Shown: positions 35,042 to 45,203, counted from the first letter of the stretch. The stretch: DNA of 64,000 nucleotides from Spirochaetia bacterium (GCA_021736475.1 JAIPFV010000002.1:1-64000), one strand, 5' to 3'. Notes: a model not told the origin generated them from the letters alone. A program made the numbers and translations.

Positions 35042-36489
35042 TTATTTTTCTCCAACCCAAAAATATTATACAACGTAAGTCCAAGCCGCCAATTATCACC
35101 GGCACCCATAGTAATAAACAGGTCGCCTGGCTGGAGCAGCTTTTGTAAGTCCGGTTCCGCATCTTCTAACTCGTGATAATACCTCACCTGGGAATGCTGC
35201 TGCCTGACCGCATCATAGAGGGTCCGACCGTCCACAGACCCCACCTTCTCTCTGGCGGAGGCATAAATTTTATGGAGTATCACTATATCTGCATCCGAAA
35301 AGGCTGCCGCAAAATCCGGTAACAGAGCCTGAGTACGCGTATATGTGTGGGACATAAAATCGACAATTATACGCCGGTTGGGGTAAAACTCACGAAACCC
35401 CTGGAGCGTGGTTTTTATCTCCCTTGGATGATGACCGTAATCATCGGCAAACAACACTCCAGCCTGCTCCCCGAGTATCTCCGAACGCCGCTTACTGCCG
35501 CTGAAGGTCCCCAAGGCCCCGGCAATGGCATCAATATCCGACTCCGTTACTTTTCCCTTCGCATCCACCAGGATACCGTGTACAGCCGCGACTGCAGCAG
35601 CTCCGTCCACCACAGAGTGCACTCCGGGTACCTTTAGATGAAACTCCGAAGGCCATCCGGCAAGCTGAAATGTATGCAGCCCAGGGCTAAACCTGTAATT
35701 TACAATCTGAAAATCCCCGGACGCCTTAAAACCATAGGGAACCAGATGCAGATCCGAGCGCAACTGACTCACTTTGGCCGCACATGCGGACGCCCCTGAG
35801 TCATCGGCGCAGTAAATCAGCTTTCCCCCCTGGGGGAGTTTTAATGCATATTCGACGAAAGCCGATTCTATATCGGCATAATCACGATAATAGTCTAAAT
35901 GATCAGCATCTACCGTAGTGATAACCAGCTGGTTGGGATGGAAAGCAAGAAAATTGCGCCGGTATTCACAAGTCTCGGCAATAAAATAACGATCACCTCC
36001 AAAGTATGTAGCCCGATTCTGAAAAGCTTTCACCGCCGACCCCACTAGAACCCCCGTCGGCAGGGCGAGGTCCTTCACGACTGTACCGGCCATGGCGGTG
36101 GTAGTCGTTTTCCCGTGCACTCCGGCGATGCCGGTGGCATGCAGGTCTCGCGACAGATCTCCGAGAGCCTGGGTGTATTCCACCAGCGGGATTCCACGTT
36201 CCCGGGCAGCGAGCAATTCCGGATGTGTCTCCGGATTGTATGCAGCGGAATAAATTACTAAATCCGTTTCCGCAGGAAGGTTTTCGGGCCGAAAACCTTC
36301 AGCATACGGAATCTTCAGATTTTTTAGAATTGCATCAGTATAAAACTGCTCTTCCGTATCGCTGCCGGAAACCTCTGCACCATGGCCCAACAGGAGTTCA
36401 GCCATGGCGGACATTCCTGTCCCCTTAATGCCCACTAAATATATTGAGGCCGTATTCAAATCTGGTGGTAAAATAGTGTTCGAAGCCAT
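35038..36489 (-). CDS. murC: UDP-N-acetylmuramate-alanine ligase MurC
   Basis: Adds the first peptide residue (L-Ala) to UDP-MurNAc in the cytoplasm. The 483 aa protein shows the N-terminal Rossmann loop GIKGTGMSAMA, the ATP loop GVHGKTTTT (123-131), a YRRNFLAFHPNQLVITTVDADHLDYY segment and DDYGHHPREI of the C-terminal domain. The shape is between MurC and the Mpl recycling ligase; GIKGTGMSA and the ending GAGDNWRLG favour MurC. First gene of the run to the FecR-like protein. Confidence 0.9.
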   Translation of the reverse strand: MASNTILPPDLNTASIYLVGIKGTGMSAMAELLLGHGAEVSGSDTEEQFYTDAILKNLKIPYAEGFRPENLPAETDLVIYSAAYNPETHPELLAARERGIPLVEYTQALGDLSRDLHATGIAGVHGKTTTTAMAGTVVKDLALPTGVLVGSAVKAFQNRATYFGGDRYFIAETCEYRRNFLAFHPNQLVITTVDADHLDYYRDYADIESAFVEYALKLPQGGKLIYCADDSGASACAAKVSQLRSDLHLVPYGFKASGDFQIVNYRFSPGLHTFQLAGWPSEFHLKVPGVHSVVDGAAAVAAVHGILVDAKGKVTESDIDAIAGALGTFSGSKRRSEILGEQAGVLFADDYGHHPREIKTTLQGFREFYPNRRIIVDFMSHTYTRTQALLPDFAAAFSDADIVILHKIYASAREKVGSVDGRTLYDAVRQQHSQVRYYHELEDAEPDLQKLLQPGDLFITMGAGDNWRLGLTLYNIFGLEKNK

Positions 36490-36594
36490 ATTAGGATATT
36501 ACCTGTCCTCATTCATTTGTTCAACATTACTAACGCACCATTTACAATGTATTATTTCCTTGACCTTCAACAAATGATCTACTACCCTTAGTAT

Positions 36595-36660
36595 TAGTTT
36601 CGTATGCTGCGTAGCGGCAAGCGAAACGACGAAAATAGCTGCAGGCTATTTTCTTATTAG
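36595..36660 (+). repeat. Two-hairpin repeat element, copy 2 (upstream of glgC)
   Basis: Outer stem GTTTCG/CGAAAC, inner stem TGCTGC/GCGGCA (one G-U pair where copy 1 has C-G) with loop GTA, GAC linker, then GAAAATAGC/GCTATTTTC with a 5 nt loop and TTATTAG end. The element ends directly before the AGAGAGGA ribosome-binding site of glgC, in a 189 bp intergenic region with no other strong signal. Confidence 0.75.
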
Positions 36661-36678
36661 AAAGAGAGGATAAAAACA

Positions 36679-37962
36679 TTGGAAAAGGTATTATCAATTG
36701 TGCTTGGCGGCGGGAAAGGCACACGACTTTACCCCTTAACAAAAGACAGAGCAAAACCGGCGGTTCCCTTTGGAGGGAAATACAGGTTAGTTGACATACC
36801 CATCTCTAACTGTATCAACGCCAATTTTAAGCAAATCTATATTTTGACTCAATTCAACAGCGCTTCTCTGCACAACCATATTTCAAACACCTATATTTTC
36901 GATGTCTTTACCCATGGCTTCGTCGAAGTCCTTGCAGCTGAGCAGACTTTTGAAAACACCAGCTGGTACGAAGGAACGGCCGATGCGGTGCGTAAAAACT
37001 TCTCTCATTTTCACGATCAGGAACCTACACACTACCTGATTTTAGCCGGAGACCAACTCTATCGTACCGATTTTTCGGATATGCTGAATCAGCACATAGA
37101 AAGCGGTGCTGAAATTACCGTGGCAGCTACTCCGGTTTCCCGCAACCAGGCGACCGGTTTGGGCATTATGAAGGCCGACAAAAACCGCCGGGCGGTTTCT
37201 TTCATCGAAAAACCGACCCCCGAAGCCAATATAGAAGAGATGAAAGTACCCCAAAGCATCCTCTATGCTCAAGGTATGCAGGCGGACTCCTCAAAGGAGT
37301 ATCTAGCCTCGATGGGCATTTATATCTTTAATGCCGACACCATGGAGAAGGTTTTAGACAACAATTATACCGATTTTGGAAAAGAGATTATACCAATCGC
37401 AATCAGTGAAAGGCACGTGAACACCTACGTGTTTAACGGTTTCTGGGAAGATATTGGAACCATCAAGGCCTTCTACGAAACAAACCTTAACCTCGCCTCA
37501 CTTACGCCGGCGTTTAACTTTTACGACGAGCAGATGCCTATCTATACACACCGGCGGCATTTGCCGGCGACAAAGGTTAACTTTTGCACTATTAGTCAAT
37601 CCCTCACCGGTGAAGGCAGCATCATCACCAATGCATCAATTGTGAACTCCGTGGTGGGTGTACGTACCCTGATAGAGTCCGGCGCCAGCCTAGACGGTGT
37701 GTATTGTATGGGTGCAAATTACTACGAAACCCACGAGAAAAAACTGGAAAACCAGGCTAAGGGTGTTCCCAATATCGGAATAGGACGCGGAACAATAGTC
37801 AAACGTGCCATTATCGATAAAAACGCCAGGATTGGAGACGGGTGTCGTATAGGTATTGATCATATCGATCGCCAAGACGGGGACTACGGTAATTATTGGA
37901 TTGTAGATGGAATCATTATAATACCGAAAAACGGGATAATCCCTCAGGGAACTATCATCTAA
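36679..37962 (+). CDS. glgC: Glucose-1-phosphate adenylyltransferase
   Basis: Makes ADP-glucose for glycogen synthesis. The 427 aa protein has LGGGKGTRLYPLT and the substrate region AKPAVPFGGKYRLVDIPIS at the N-terminus, EGTADAVRKN, the catalytic LAGDQLYR, and a C-terminal left-handed beta helix. The start is TTG at 36679, preceded by AGAGAGGA with good spacing. The two-hairpin element sits just upstream. The stop lies in a 14 bp tandem duplication shared with the convergent Nudix gene. No glgA or glgB is in view. Confidence 0.95.
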   Translation: MEKVLSIVLGGGKGTRLYPLTKDRAKPAVPFGGKYRLVDIPISNCINANFKQIYILTQFNSASLHNHISNTYIFDVFTHGFVEVLAAEQTFENTSWYEGTADAVRKNFSHFHDQEPTHYLILAGDQLYRTDFSDMLNQHIESGAEITVAATPVSRNQATGLGIMKADKNRRAVSFIEKPTPEANIEEMKVPQSILYAQGMQADSSKEYLASMGIYIFNADTMEKVLDNNYTDFGKEIIPIAISERHVNTYVFNGFWEDIGTIKAFYETNLNLASLTPAFNFYDEQMPIYTHRRHLPATKVNFCTISQSLTGEGSIITNASIVNSVVGVRTLIESGASLDGVYCMGANYYETHEKKLENQAKGVPNIGIGRGTIVKRAIIDKNARIGDGCRIGIDHIDRQDGDYGNYWIVDGIIIIPKNGIIPQGTII

Positions 37963-37980
37963 GAGATATCATCTAAGAGA
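37953..37980. repeat. 14 bp tandem duplication at the glgC/Nudix gene junction
   Basis: TATCATCTAAGAGA occurs twice in direct succession (37953-37966 and 37967-37980). The first copy contains the glgC stop (TAA); the second contains the stop of the convergent Nudix gene (TGA on the minus strand). Confidence 0.85.
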
Positions 37981-38394
37981 ATTGCTTAAACAACGAACAA
38001 TACTTTTATCGGAATCCGCCATCGGCATATGCTTCAGATCGTTCAATGAGACCCATCTGATTTCCTGATGTTCATTCAGCACAAATGCATCACTGATCAA
38101 ACGCACCGCGTACGCTGAAAGTTCATACATCTGATCACGATTCACAAATTGATCGCTGCAGAGTTTCTCGCCAACCACAATGTCTATCGAGAATTCTTCG
38201 AAAAACTCCCTTTTCAACGCCTGTTGGGGCGTTTCAGAGTCCCTTTTTTTTCCACCCGGAAACTCCCATGCTTCACCGATACTGCTGCCCGGCTTACGGA
38301 GGGCTACTAAAAATTTATCCTTCCTGCGGGCAATGCCCGCAGTCGAGACTCGGGGTAAAGGGTCGGATTGCTGCTTCACTGATGTATGCTCCAC
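37969..38394 (-). CDS. Nudix hydrolase (MutT-like)
   Basis: A 141 aa Nudix protein, probably hydrolysing oxidised or other nucleoside triphosphates. The Nudix box runs GGKKRDSETPQQALKREFFE then EFSI: the G-x5-E-x7-RE-x2-EE core is intact, while the usual glycine after EE is Ser. Conserved EAWEFPGG precedes it. Last gene of a minus-strand run from the lipoprotein at 42299. MutT versus other Nudix substrates cannot be told. Confidence 0.88.
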   Translation of the reverse strand: MEHTSVKQQSDPLPRVSTAGIARRKDKFLVALRKPGSSIGEAWEFPGGKKRDSETPQQALKREFFEEFSIDIVVGEKLCSDQFVNRDQMYELSAYAVRLISDAFVLNEHQEIRWVSLNDLKHMPMADSDKSIVRCLSNSLR

Positions 38395-38430
38395 TACTTA
38401 TCCTGAAGTTTCCTGAAATTATTTGTATCG

Positions 38431-38844
38431 TTAGAGAAACAGAACTCGGGGAAAAAGAAAATGCAGCAGTCCAATAACTACCAAAGTAATTCCAATGGCG
38501 CTCTTATTGTCCACGAAAATCCGCTGCAGCTTATCTATGAAAGAAGAGCCGATTTCCGACTGTTCTTTATAATAATCGAGAAAAAACACCCCGGCCATCA
38601 GCAACAGGCTTAGCGCCGGTAAAAGATCGCCCACTACGGCTACATCACCCTTTGTTACACTCAAAATCTTGAATATGCCGACCACGAGGGATAGTAGAAT
38701 AAAGACCATACGCGAGGCAATATTAATCCGGAGCCCTTCGTGAAGCTTCTCTAACATAGGAATCTTTTCCTGTAAGAGAGGGGCTGCCAGTATAAGACCG
38801 CCTAAAATATTCAATATAACTGCAAGTAAATAAAATTGTACCAT
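38431..38844 (-). CDS. Small membrane protein, unknown
   Basis: A 137 aa protein with about four hydrophobic helices (1-22, 44-64, 74-91, 117-135) separated by short charged loops, and no recognised motif. It lies between a Nudix hydrolase gene (36 bp gap) and another membrane protein gene (60 bp gap), all on the minus strand. Codon use looks like its neighbours. Function unknown; an integral inner-membrane location is inferred. Confidence 0.7.
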   Translation of the reverse strand: MVQFYLLAVILNILGGLILAAPLLQEKIPMLEKLHEGLRINIASRMVFILLSLVVGIFKILSVTKGDVAVVGDLLPALSLLLMAGVFFLDYYKEQSEIGSSFIDKLQRIFVDNKSAIGITLVVIGLLHFLFPRVLFL

Positions 38845-38904
38845 GTGACTCCCCTACCTGTAAGATATTATCAAATTATACAATCAATATAGCATCGTCA
38901 AGCT

Positions 38905-39534
38905 CTATTGTCTCATCTTTTTTTCTAAAGTCACGCTTTCTTCGCCTAATTTTATTGCAGCTCTAATCCTCACTGCGGAGGCCTCTTGCATATCTTCGGG
39001 CAACTCAATTTTTTTTCGCAGAATCCGCGAGTCGAGGGTTTCCCCCTCCGTAAAAGGGACAAATTCGGTCTGTACCCGTGTATCGCTCTCCAATATTCTA
39101 AACTCTATCTGAAACGGCTCTTTCGCTAAGCCGCCCTCTGCAATCTCGGATGGATTCGGTTGCAGCATCAAGCTTGTATATACTGCTCCTGCGTTGAGAT
39201 ACCCATGCAGCGAGAAAGAATATCCCTCAAAGTTGTCCACTTCGCTTCCAGGCCGTATAAACGGGAATACCAGGGTAAGAACCAATATTACCAGCAGGAT
39301 ATCGACAAGAATGATCAGAAGGCCGGGATTACTCCGAAACACGGTTCCAAACCGTGGTTTTCGGCTCGCCCCGGGCAGTTCGGGCTCCGGGGCACTCCCG
39401 CGGCTATGAAACTTTATTTCCCCTGAAGCTACATGCTGGTCGAACACTGACTGATCAGCCAGTTCCTTGGCTGAATAACGGGATTCTGTGGAGGGGGGCC
39501 CCTTCTGGGGGTCAGCGTGGTCCGGCGAGTTCAT
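38905..39534 (-). CDS. Single-pass membrane protein, unknown
   Basis: A 209 aa protein from the ATG at 39534, which has GGGGAG six bases upstream; an earlier ATG at 39558 is possible but less well placed. A polar, proline-rich cytoplasmic part of about 70 residues is followed by one membrane helix (LLIILVDILLVILVLTLVF) and a roughly 110-residue external domain with beta-like alternation. It overlaps the 3' end of nnr by 23 bases and so is translationally coupled to it. No known family recognised. Confidence 0.7.
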   Translation of the reverse strand: MNSPDHADPQKGPPSTESRYSAKELADQSVFDQHVASGEIKFHSRGSAPEPELPGASRKPRFGTVFRSNPGLLIILVDILLVILVLTLVFPFIRPGSEVDNFEGYSFSLHGYLNAGAVYTSLMLQPNPSEIAEGGLAKEPFQIEFRILESDTRVQTEFVPFTEGETLDSRILRKKIELPEDMQEASAVRIRAAIKLGEESVTLEKKMRQ

Positions 39535-41095
39535 CTTTGTCTCCCCGGGCTTCATCAACCCAGACCTTGGACACCGCCCGTGCCAGGTCTTGGGCTAAAA
39601 ACCAGCCCCCAGTCTGATATGCCAGGCGACCGGCTGCCTGATGTAGTGAAGCACCTCTGCAGGAAGCTTCAAAGGCAGACACTCCCGAGGCGAGCATGCC
39701 GGTTATAATGCCCGCTAAGACATCTCCCGAACCACCCGTGGCCATCGCCGGATTCATGCCGTCTACCACAGCAAACCTGCCTTCGGGAGATACAATCCAG
39801 ACCACATGACTCTTCAAGACTATGACCATTTGAAGCTCTCGAGCCACAGGTACAACTGCGGACAGAGGATTAGAGAGGAGGCTCGGTTTATCAGTTTCAA
39901 AGGGACTATCCTTGACTAATGCAAGGAATTCACCCGGATGGGGCGTGAGAATCCAGCGCCCTGCTGTGGTGCTCTGCAGTTTGCTGCTTCCGTGTTCATT
40001 CCACAGTTCCCTGAGTACCCCGATACCATCGGCATCTATAACTCCGGGAAGGGCACTATCTAATAAGGTCTGCAGTATAGAACTGCGGGAGTCTTTTCCC
40101 CATCCCGGACCTGCCAAGAGGGCTGAATAACGACTTTTCAGATCAGCAGCCTGCATGGGCTTATAGGGGCTGACCATGGTTTCGGAAAGCTTGCCTGCCA
40201 GGATGGGATATATTTCCTGATCCGTGAACAAACTTACCAGCCCTGCCCCGGCCCGACCTGCGCCTTCCGCCGCCAGGGCCGCCGCCCCACTGGTTCCAAC
40301 CCTGCCTGCCCATATAGCTGCATGGCCGCGAACATTTTTGTAATCCTGTGACTGGAAGACCGGCCTTCCTATGCCCTCCAGCAGTTCTCCGCTCCCCTCA
40401 CTTTCAAGCTGGGGAGGGTTTTGCAGCAGTTGCGGTGGAAAGCCAAGCTTCACTGTACGAATAGTACCTGCATGCGGTCGTCCAGCGGGAGTATACAGGG
40501 GAACTTTTGGTAAGCCCATGGTCAGAGTAAGATCTGCCTTAACTGCGGGGTATTCTGCCAAAAAGCCACTCCCCAGGCCACTAGGCACGTCGATAGCAAC
40601 CACGTAACCGGTGCTCTCTTCGTTTACGGCTTTGACCATGTCGGCGGCACTTCCGCGCAGCGCTCCGCGTATACCGGTACCGCTAATGCCATCAAACAGT
40701 ACATCCGCAGTGCGGATCGTTGAGCGCGAGGATTCTTCGTCGGTTTCCCAAAAAACAATCGGTATACCGAGCTGCCTCACAATATGATAGTGCATTGCTG
40801 CAGCTTCGTTCATCCGGGTGGCATCGCGACACACAACAGTAACTTCATCTGTGGCCCTGAGGAAGGCTTGACGGGCCATTACCAGTGCATCTCCCCCGTT
40901 GTTGCCTCCTCCGGCAAGAAATACCATTAAGCGGCCTTCACGCCTCGGAGATGGACGAGTCACCTCCCACTCAAGAGAGAACTGCTGGAATGCCTTGATC
41001 CCGGCATTCTCCATAAGAAGGATCCCCGGTATCCCGTATTCTTCCTCAGCAAGACGGTCTATCTCAGCCATTATCTGGGGATGAACTATCCTCAT
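39512..41095 (-). CDS. nnr: Bifunctional NAD(P)H-hydrate repair enzyme (epimerase + ADP-dependent dehydratase)
   Basis: Repairs hydrated NAD(P)H. The N-terminal YjeF/NnrE epimerase domain has GIPGILLMENAG, FLAGGGNNGGDALVMAR and SGTGIRGA; the C-terminal ribokinase-like NnrD domain has LLAGPGWGKDS, GVIDADGI, LTPHPGEF and MATGGSGDVLAGIITG. This fused layout is common in bacteria. The open frame reaches 41182, but the ATG at 41095 after AGGAG gives the family start MRIVHPQIMAEIDR. It overlaps the upstream lipoprotein gene by 32 bases. Confidence 0.94.
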   Translation of the reverse strand: MRIVHPQIMAEIDRLAEEEYGIPGILLMENAGIKAFQQFSLEWEVTRPSPRREGRLMVFLAGGGNNGGDALVMARQAFLRATDEVTVVCRDATRMNEAAAMHYHIVRQLGIPIVFWETDEESSRSTIRTADVLFDGISGTGIRGALRGSAADMVKAVNEESTGYVVAIDVPSGLGSGFLAEYPAVKADLTLTMGLPKVPLYTPAGRPHAGTIRTVKLGFPPQLLQNPPQLESEGSGELLEGIGRPVFQSQDYKNVRGHAAIWAGRVGTSGAAALAAEGAGRAGAGLVSLFTDQEIYPILAGKLSETMVSPYKPMQAADLKSRYSALLAGPGWGKDSRSSILQTLLDSALPGVIDADGIGVLRELWNEHGSSKLQSTTAGRWILTPHPGEFLALVKDSPFETDKPSLLSNPLSAVVPVARELQMVIVLKSHVVWIVSPEGRFAVVDGMNPAMATGGSGDVLAGIITGMLASGVSAFEASCRGASLHQAAGRLAYQTGGWFLAQDLARAVSKVWVDEARGDKDELAGPR

Positions 41096-42299
41096 CTTTC
41101 TCCTCCAAAAACCGGTCGGTTCTCCACCACACAACATCCGCACTGTATTCATGCACCAACAGAGCCGATAACACGCCATCATGGTTCAAATGGAAATCAC
41201 GATACACAATCGATTCTTCGGGAATTTCGATATAGTTGCGTTGAATCACCGTGCCATCACGCCGCAGCAACAGCAGTTCAAACAGCTCGTTCTGATCATG
41301 GGTCATCAAGAAGAACACATTACCGCGACTATTCCCCATTAGCTCATAAAGGCTTCGTATTTTTTTTGACTCTTCAAACTCAGATACGCGATATTCATCG
41401 GTCCGTACCGGTACGGTTACGGAGCCCGCATACTTCTCGCTCTTCAGATCGTACCACCAAATTCGGGAGTGTTGAAAATAGATATCTCGTTTAGTCCCCC
41501 CATCGGTTTCTTCACCACCATAGTAATCTATCTTTAGATATAGGAGGTGTTCATCAATATCGGCGGTAACGGACCCTAGGGAGGGGAGATACTCCTGCCC
41601 CTCGGGCAAAGGGAGATTACTCCGGGAAATAGTTGCCTCGTATAACAGAGATCCCTGGGAACTGAACCAGTACACAAACCAGTGCTGAATAGAGCGGGAT
41701 ATTACTACAATTTCATCGGAATTAGTTACCTGGATCGATTCTATATAGGGAAAAGGTGTTCCTCCTCTGCCTTCTCTTCCGAGGTAATCTATCATGGTTC
41801 CATTTTGATCGAAGCGAAGCACCACCCGGTTCAACATAGCCTGAATATCTTTATCATATTCCTGCTGCATTTCAGAGACCCGGTCTTCTACCAGCAGAGT
41901 TTTGTCGGAGGTGACTGCAATTTCACCAACCTCTTTAAATGGGTACTTGAAGGCTTGCCTGTTAGAAAGCTGGTCATCAGGGGCGTTTTCATTCAGTAGA
42001 AAGGGCTCAGGGTTCTGGTCGGCATTGTAATAGAGCGATACTATATCACCGTAACTAGTAAATTCCATTACTTTCTGTGAGCTACCATTTGAGATAAAAA
42101 ACAGTCCGTTCCGCATAAGAATACGGCTTTTCTGTCTAAAGGGAACCCCTCTTAGCTGAAGCATGTCCAGCTGGTCTTCCATTTTCCCAATCTCAAGCTC
42201 AAAGAGCTTCTCCCTTTCAAGGGTCTTCTTTTCATCTACCCGGCAGGAAAACAAAAACAGTACCAGTAACAGCATTAGTAGAATAATTAGTCGTTTCAT
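41064..42299 (-). CDS. Lipoprotein of unknown function, beta-propeller-like
   Basis: A 411 aa protein with a lipoprotein signal: basic MKRL, a leucine-rich core and the lipobox LFSC (Cys19). The mature part has repeated strand-like blocks (SRILMRNGLFFISN, NRVVLRFDQNGTMIDYLG, VFFLMTHDQNELFELLLLRRDG), like NHL/6-bladed beta-propellers, which is an inference from pattern. Similar lipoproteins occur widely in spirochaetes. The best promoter puts the transcript start within a few bases of its ATG. It is divergent from secA and heads the run down to the Nudix gene. Confidence 0.8.
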   Translation of the reverse strand: MKRLIILLMLLLVLFLFSCRVDEKKTLEREKLFELEIGKMEDQLDMLQLRGVPFRQKSRILMRNGLFFISNGSSQKVMEFTSYGDIVSLYYNADQNPEPFLLNENAPDDQLSNRQAFKYPFKEVGEIAVTSDKTLLVEDRVSEMQQEYDKDIQAMLNRVVLRFDQNGTMIDYLGREGRGGTPFPYIESIQVTNSDEIVVISRSIQHWFVYWFSSQGSLLYEATISRSNLPLPEGQEYLPSLGSVTADIDEHLLYLKIDYYGGEETDGGTKRDIYFQHSRIWWYDLKSEKYAGSVTVPVRTDEYRVSEFEESKKIRSLYELMGNSRGNVFFLMTHDQNELFELLLLRRDGTVIQRNYIEIPEESIVYRDFHLNHDGVLSALLVHEYSADVVWWRTDRFLEEKDEDSSSPDNG

Positions 42300-42307
42300 C
42301 TTACCCC

Positions 42308-42337
42308 ATAGTACTCTTCACAATTCAGTAATGTCAA
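42308..42337 (-). promoter_or_regulatory. Candidate promoter for the lipoprotein operon
   Basis: A perfect TTGACA -35 (42337-42332), an 18 bp spacer and TACTAT (42313-42308) on the minus strand. The expected transcription start at about 42301 is only two bases before the ATG at 42299, which would make the mRNA almost leaderless. Confidence 0.35.
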
Positions 42338-42354
42338 TTCGGTGAACTCTATGG

Positions 42355-42383
42355 TAGAAACATACCCTCATATCGTGTAAAAT
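42355..42383 (+). promoter_or_regulatory. Candidate sigma70 promoter for secA
   Basis: TAGAAA (42355-42360), a 17 bp spacer and TAAAAT (42378-42383). Transcription would start near 42390, which excludes the upstream start at 42387 and supports the ATG at 42432. Confidence 0.45.
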
Positions 42384-42431
42384 AGTATGCTGTTAACACT
42401 TAATGTTCTATGCAAGGCAGGATTTTTCTAT

Positions 42432-45161
42432 ATGATACAGAAGATTACAAATAAAATTATGGGGTCCCAGCATGAAAAGGACCTAAAGGCTATGCTCCCG
42501 TTGCTGTACCAAGTCAACCAACTGGAGAACTGGGCAGCTGAACTCACTCCAAATGATTTTCCTAAAAAAACAGCAGAATTCCGGGCCCGGTACCAGGAGG
42601 GCGAGGCCCTGGACAAAATGCTTCCGGAAGCATTTGCAATGGTCCGGGAGGCAGCCCGGCGCGTACTTGGCGAGCGACACTACGATGTGCAGCTGTTAGG
42701 AGGGATTGTCCTTCATTTCGGTAAAATCATGGAGATGAAAACCGGTGAAGGTAAAACCCTATCTAGTGTGACTGCCGCCTATCTGAATGCTATCCCCGGC
42801 AAGGGGGTTCATGTAGTTACCGTAAACGACTATCTGGCCGAACGTGATGCCGAATGGATGGCACCGGTATATAACTATTTGGGGCTAAGCGTGGGAGCGG
42901 TACTGCCTCAGATGGACAATCAGAACCGGATTGCTGCATACAAACAGGATATTACCTACGGAACCAACAATGAGTTCGGTTTTGATTATCTGCGCGACAA
43001 TATGCGGTGGAGTTCGGAAGAGAAGGTGCAGCGGGACCACAACTACTGTATCATCGATGAAATCGACTCCATCCTCATCGATGAGGCCCGAACTCCCCTG
43101 ATTATCTCCGGCCAGGCTGAAGACGATACCCGAAAGTTTATGGATGTGAACCGCCTGGTTCCCTTGCTTAAAGAATGTGATAAAGATCCTGACACCGGTG
43201 AATACCCCGAGGAGCCGGAGGGTGATTTCAAGGTGGATGAGAAGGGTAAACGGGTGACCTTCACCGAGGAAGGTATGAACCACATTGAGCAGCTGCTGAT
43301 GAAGCATAAGGTCATTCAGGATTCACTGTTTACCGACAACAATTTTGAATATATCCACTACTTCACCCAGGCGGTGAAAGCTCACCGCATGTTTCAGAAA
43401 GATGTAGATTACGTGGTGCAGGAAGGCAAGGTTGAAATCGTCGATGAGTTTACCGGACGTATTCTCACCGGTCGGCGCTACTCCGAAGGGCTGCACCAGG
43501 CTATCGAGGCCAAGGAGGGTATCAAAGTTGCCAAACGCAATAAAACCTTGGCCACGATTACCTTTCAGAACTTCTTTAGAATGTACGATAAGATCTCGGG
43601 CATGACCGGTACCGCCGATACTGAGGCGCGGGAGTTTGGAAAGATCTATAACCTTGAAGTGGTTGTGATCCCGACCAATCGTCCAATGGTACGTCTTGAC
43701 CAGGATGATGCTATCTACCTCAACGAAAAGTTCAAATACGAATCGATAAGTGATGAGATTGCCCGGCTGAAACAGAAGGGGCAGCCGGTGTTGGTTGGTA
43801 CGGTTTCGATTGAAAAATCAGAACACCTATCTTCCCTGTTAAAGAAAAAAGGGGTTCAGCACGAGGTACTCAACGCCAAAAACCACGCTCGCGAGGCTCT
43901 GATTATCGCAGAGGCTGGAGCCAAGGGCTCGGTTACTATTGCAACCAATATGGCCGGACGCGGTACCGATATAAAGCTGGGGGGTAACCCCGATTTCCGG
44001 GCCCGCCGAAAAGTGGGTACCGAAGCGTCGCAGGAGGAATTCCGGGCAGCATATGAAAAAGAGTACCAGTCCTGGGTAAAAGACTACAACGAAGTCAAAC
44101 AGCTTGGGGGCCTTTACATTTTGGGTACCGAGCGGCACGAATCCCGGCGAATCGATAATCAGCTGCGCGGCCGTTCCGGACGTCAGGGAGACCCGGGGGA
44201 GTCTCGCTTTTTTCTCTCCCTGGATGACGACTTGATGCGCCTGTTTGCAAAGGACAACCTCAAGAGCCTTATGGGGCGAATCGGGATGGACAGCGGAGAG
44301 CCGATTTATCATTCATTGATTAATAAAGCAATCGAGCGGGCCCAAAACCGTGTCGAGGAACGAAACTTTGAAATAAGAAAACATCTGCTTGATTTTGACG
44401 ATGTACTCAATGAGCAGAGAAAGTTCATTTATGGTCAGCGAGACGAGATTCTTAAAGATTCAAACCTGAAAGAGCGGGTTGTCGGCACCATCCGTCAGTT
44501 GACCGAAGAGGTAGTTTACAACTATACCCAGAATAGGGGGGACCTTGATTCCGCCAAGGTCGACTTGGAGCAGGAGTTCCAGGCCAAAATGTACTATCAG
44601 CCTGATCTTTCCGATATCGATCTGCAGAAGGACTCGGAAGAGGAGATAGTAAACCGTATTGTAGCACGCATAGACCGGGAGATTCAGGACAAGATTGATG
44701 CAGTCGGGGTAAAGCCCTTCAATGACTTTATCCGGTACAACTACCTCCGACAGATCGACCAGCGCTGGCAGGACCATCTTGATGAATTAGAGGCCCTGCG
44801 CGAGGCGGTTTATTTGCGGACCTACGGACAGAAAAATCCGTTACTGGAATACAAGCTGGAGGGCTTCGATATATTCGACACCCTGATTTATAACATCAGA
44901 AGCCAAATTGCCAGGATGGTAATTAATGTTGAAATCAAGCAGCCGGAGCAAGCGCGCAGGAGGCAGCCGGTTGCCGCCGCAGCGGCCAGTCATAAGCAGT
45001 TGGGTCAATTTGCCGCCGGCGGAGCATCGGCAGCAGCCTCTTCAGGGGGCGGTTCTCAACCCCAGGGTGCGCAGGTAAAGCGAACCGTACCGAAGGTCGG
45101 CCGTAACGAGCCCTGTCCCTGTGGAAGCGGAAAGAAATACAAGCATTGCCACGGAAAGTAA
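42432..45161 (+). CDS. secA: Preprotein translocase ATPase SecA
   Basis: Motor of the Sec export system at the inner membrane. From the ATG at 42432 it is 909 aa. Walker A is MKTGEGKT and Walker B is [15 protein letters not shown]; the preprotein crosslinking domain, [24 protein letters not shown] and the [20 protein letters not shown] block follow, ending in an Ala/Gly/Ser-rich linker and the SEC-C zinc motif [18 protein letters not shown], which binds SecB and lipids. The longer frame to 42387 adds 15 residues unlike the family. A bidirectional terminator follows. Confidence 0.97.
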   Translation: MIQKITNKIMGSQHEKDLKAMLPLLYQVNQLENWAAELTPNDFPKKTAEFRARYQEGEALDKMLPEAFAMVREAARRVLGERHYDVQLLGGIVLHFGKIMEMKTGEGKTLSSVTAAYLNAIPGKGVHVVTVNDYLAERDAEWMAPVYNYLGLSVGAVLPQMDNQNRIAAYKQDITYGTNNEFGFDYLRDNMRWSSEEKVQRDHNYCIIDEIDSILIDEARTPLIISGQAEDDTRKFMDVNRLVPLLKECDKDPDTGEYPEEPEGDFKVDEKGKRVTFTEEGMNHIEQLLMKHKVIQDSLFTDNNFEYIHYFTQAVKAHRMFQKDVDYVVQEGKVEIVDEFTGRILTGRRYSEGLHQAIEAKEGIKVAKRNKTLATITFQNFFRMYDKISGMTGTADTEAREFGKIYNLEVVVIPTNRPMVRLDQDDAIYLNEKFKYESISDEIARLKQKGQPVLVGTVSIEKSEHLSSLLKKKGVQHEVLNAKNHAREALIIAEAGAKGSVTIATNMAGRGTDIKLGGNPDFRARRKVGTEASQEEFRAAYEKEYQSWVKDYNEVKQLGGLYILGTERHESRRIDNQLRGRSGRQGDPGESRFFLSLDDDLMRLFAKDNLKSLMGRIGMDSGEPIYHSLINKAIERAQNRVEERNFEIRKHLLDFDDVLNEQRKFIYGQRDEILKDSNLKERVVGTIRQLTEEVVYNYTQNRGDLDSAKVDLEQEFQAKMYYQPDLSDIDLQKDSEEEIVNRIVARIDREIQDKIDAVGVKPFNDFIRYNYLRQIDQRWQDHLDELEALREAVYLRTYGQKNPLLEYKLEGFDIFDTLIYNIRSQIARMVINVEIKQPEQARRRQPVAAAAASHKQLGQFAAGGASAAASSGGGSQPQGAQVKRTVPKVGRNEPCPCGSGKKYKHCHGK

Positions 45162-45179
45162 AATACGAGAAGTGAAATA

Positions 45180-45203
45180 AAGCCGGGCCTTTTTGCCCGG
45201 CTT
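45180..45203. terminator. Bidirectional terminator between secA and the LysM/M23 gene
   Basis: AAGCCGGGC and GCCCGGCTT form a 9 bp GC-rich stem around a 6 nt T-rich loop, with T-rich sequence on both outer sides (TATTTATAT on plus, TATTTCAC on minus). It overlaps the stop codon of the LysM gene. Confidence 0.8.

Noticed and set aside
43839-44312. 157-codon minus-strand frame inside secA
   Set aside because: secA is unambiguous and full length here; the antisense frame has no known motif.
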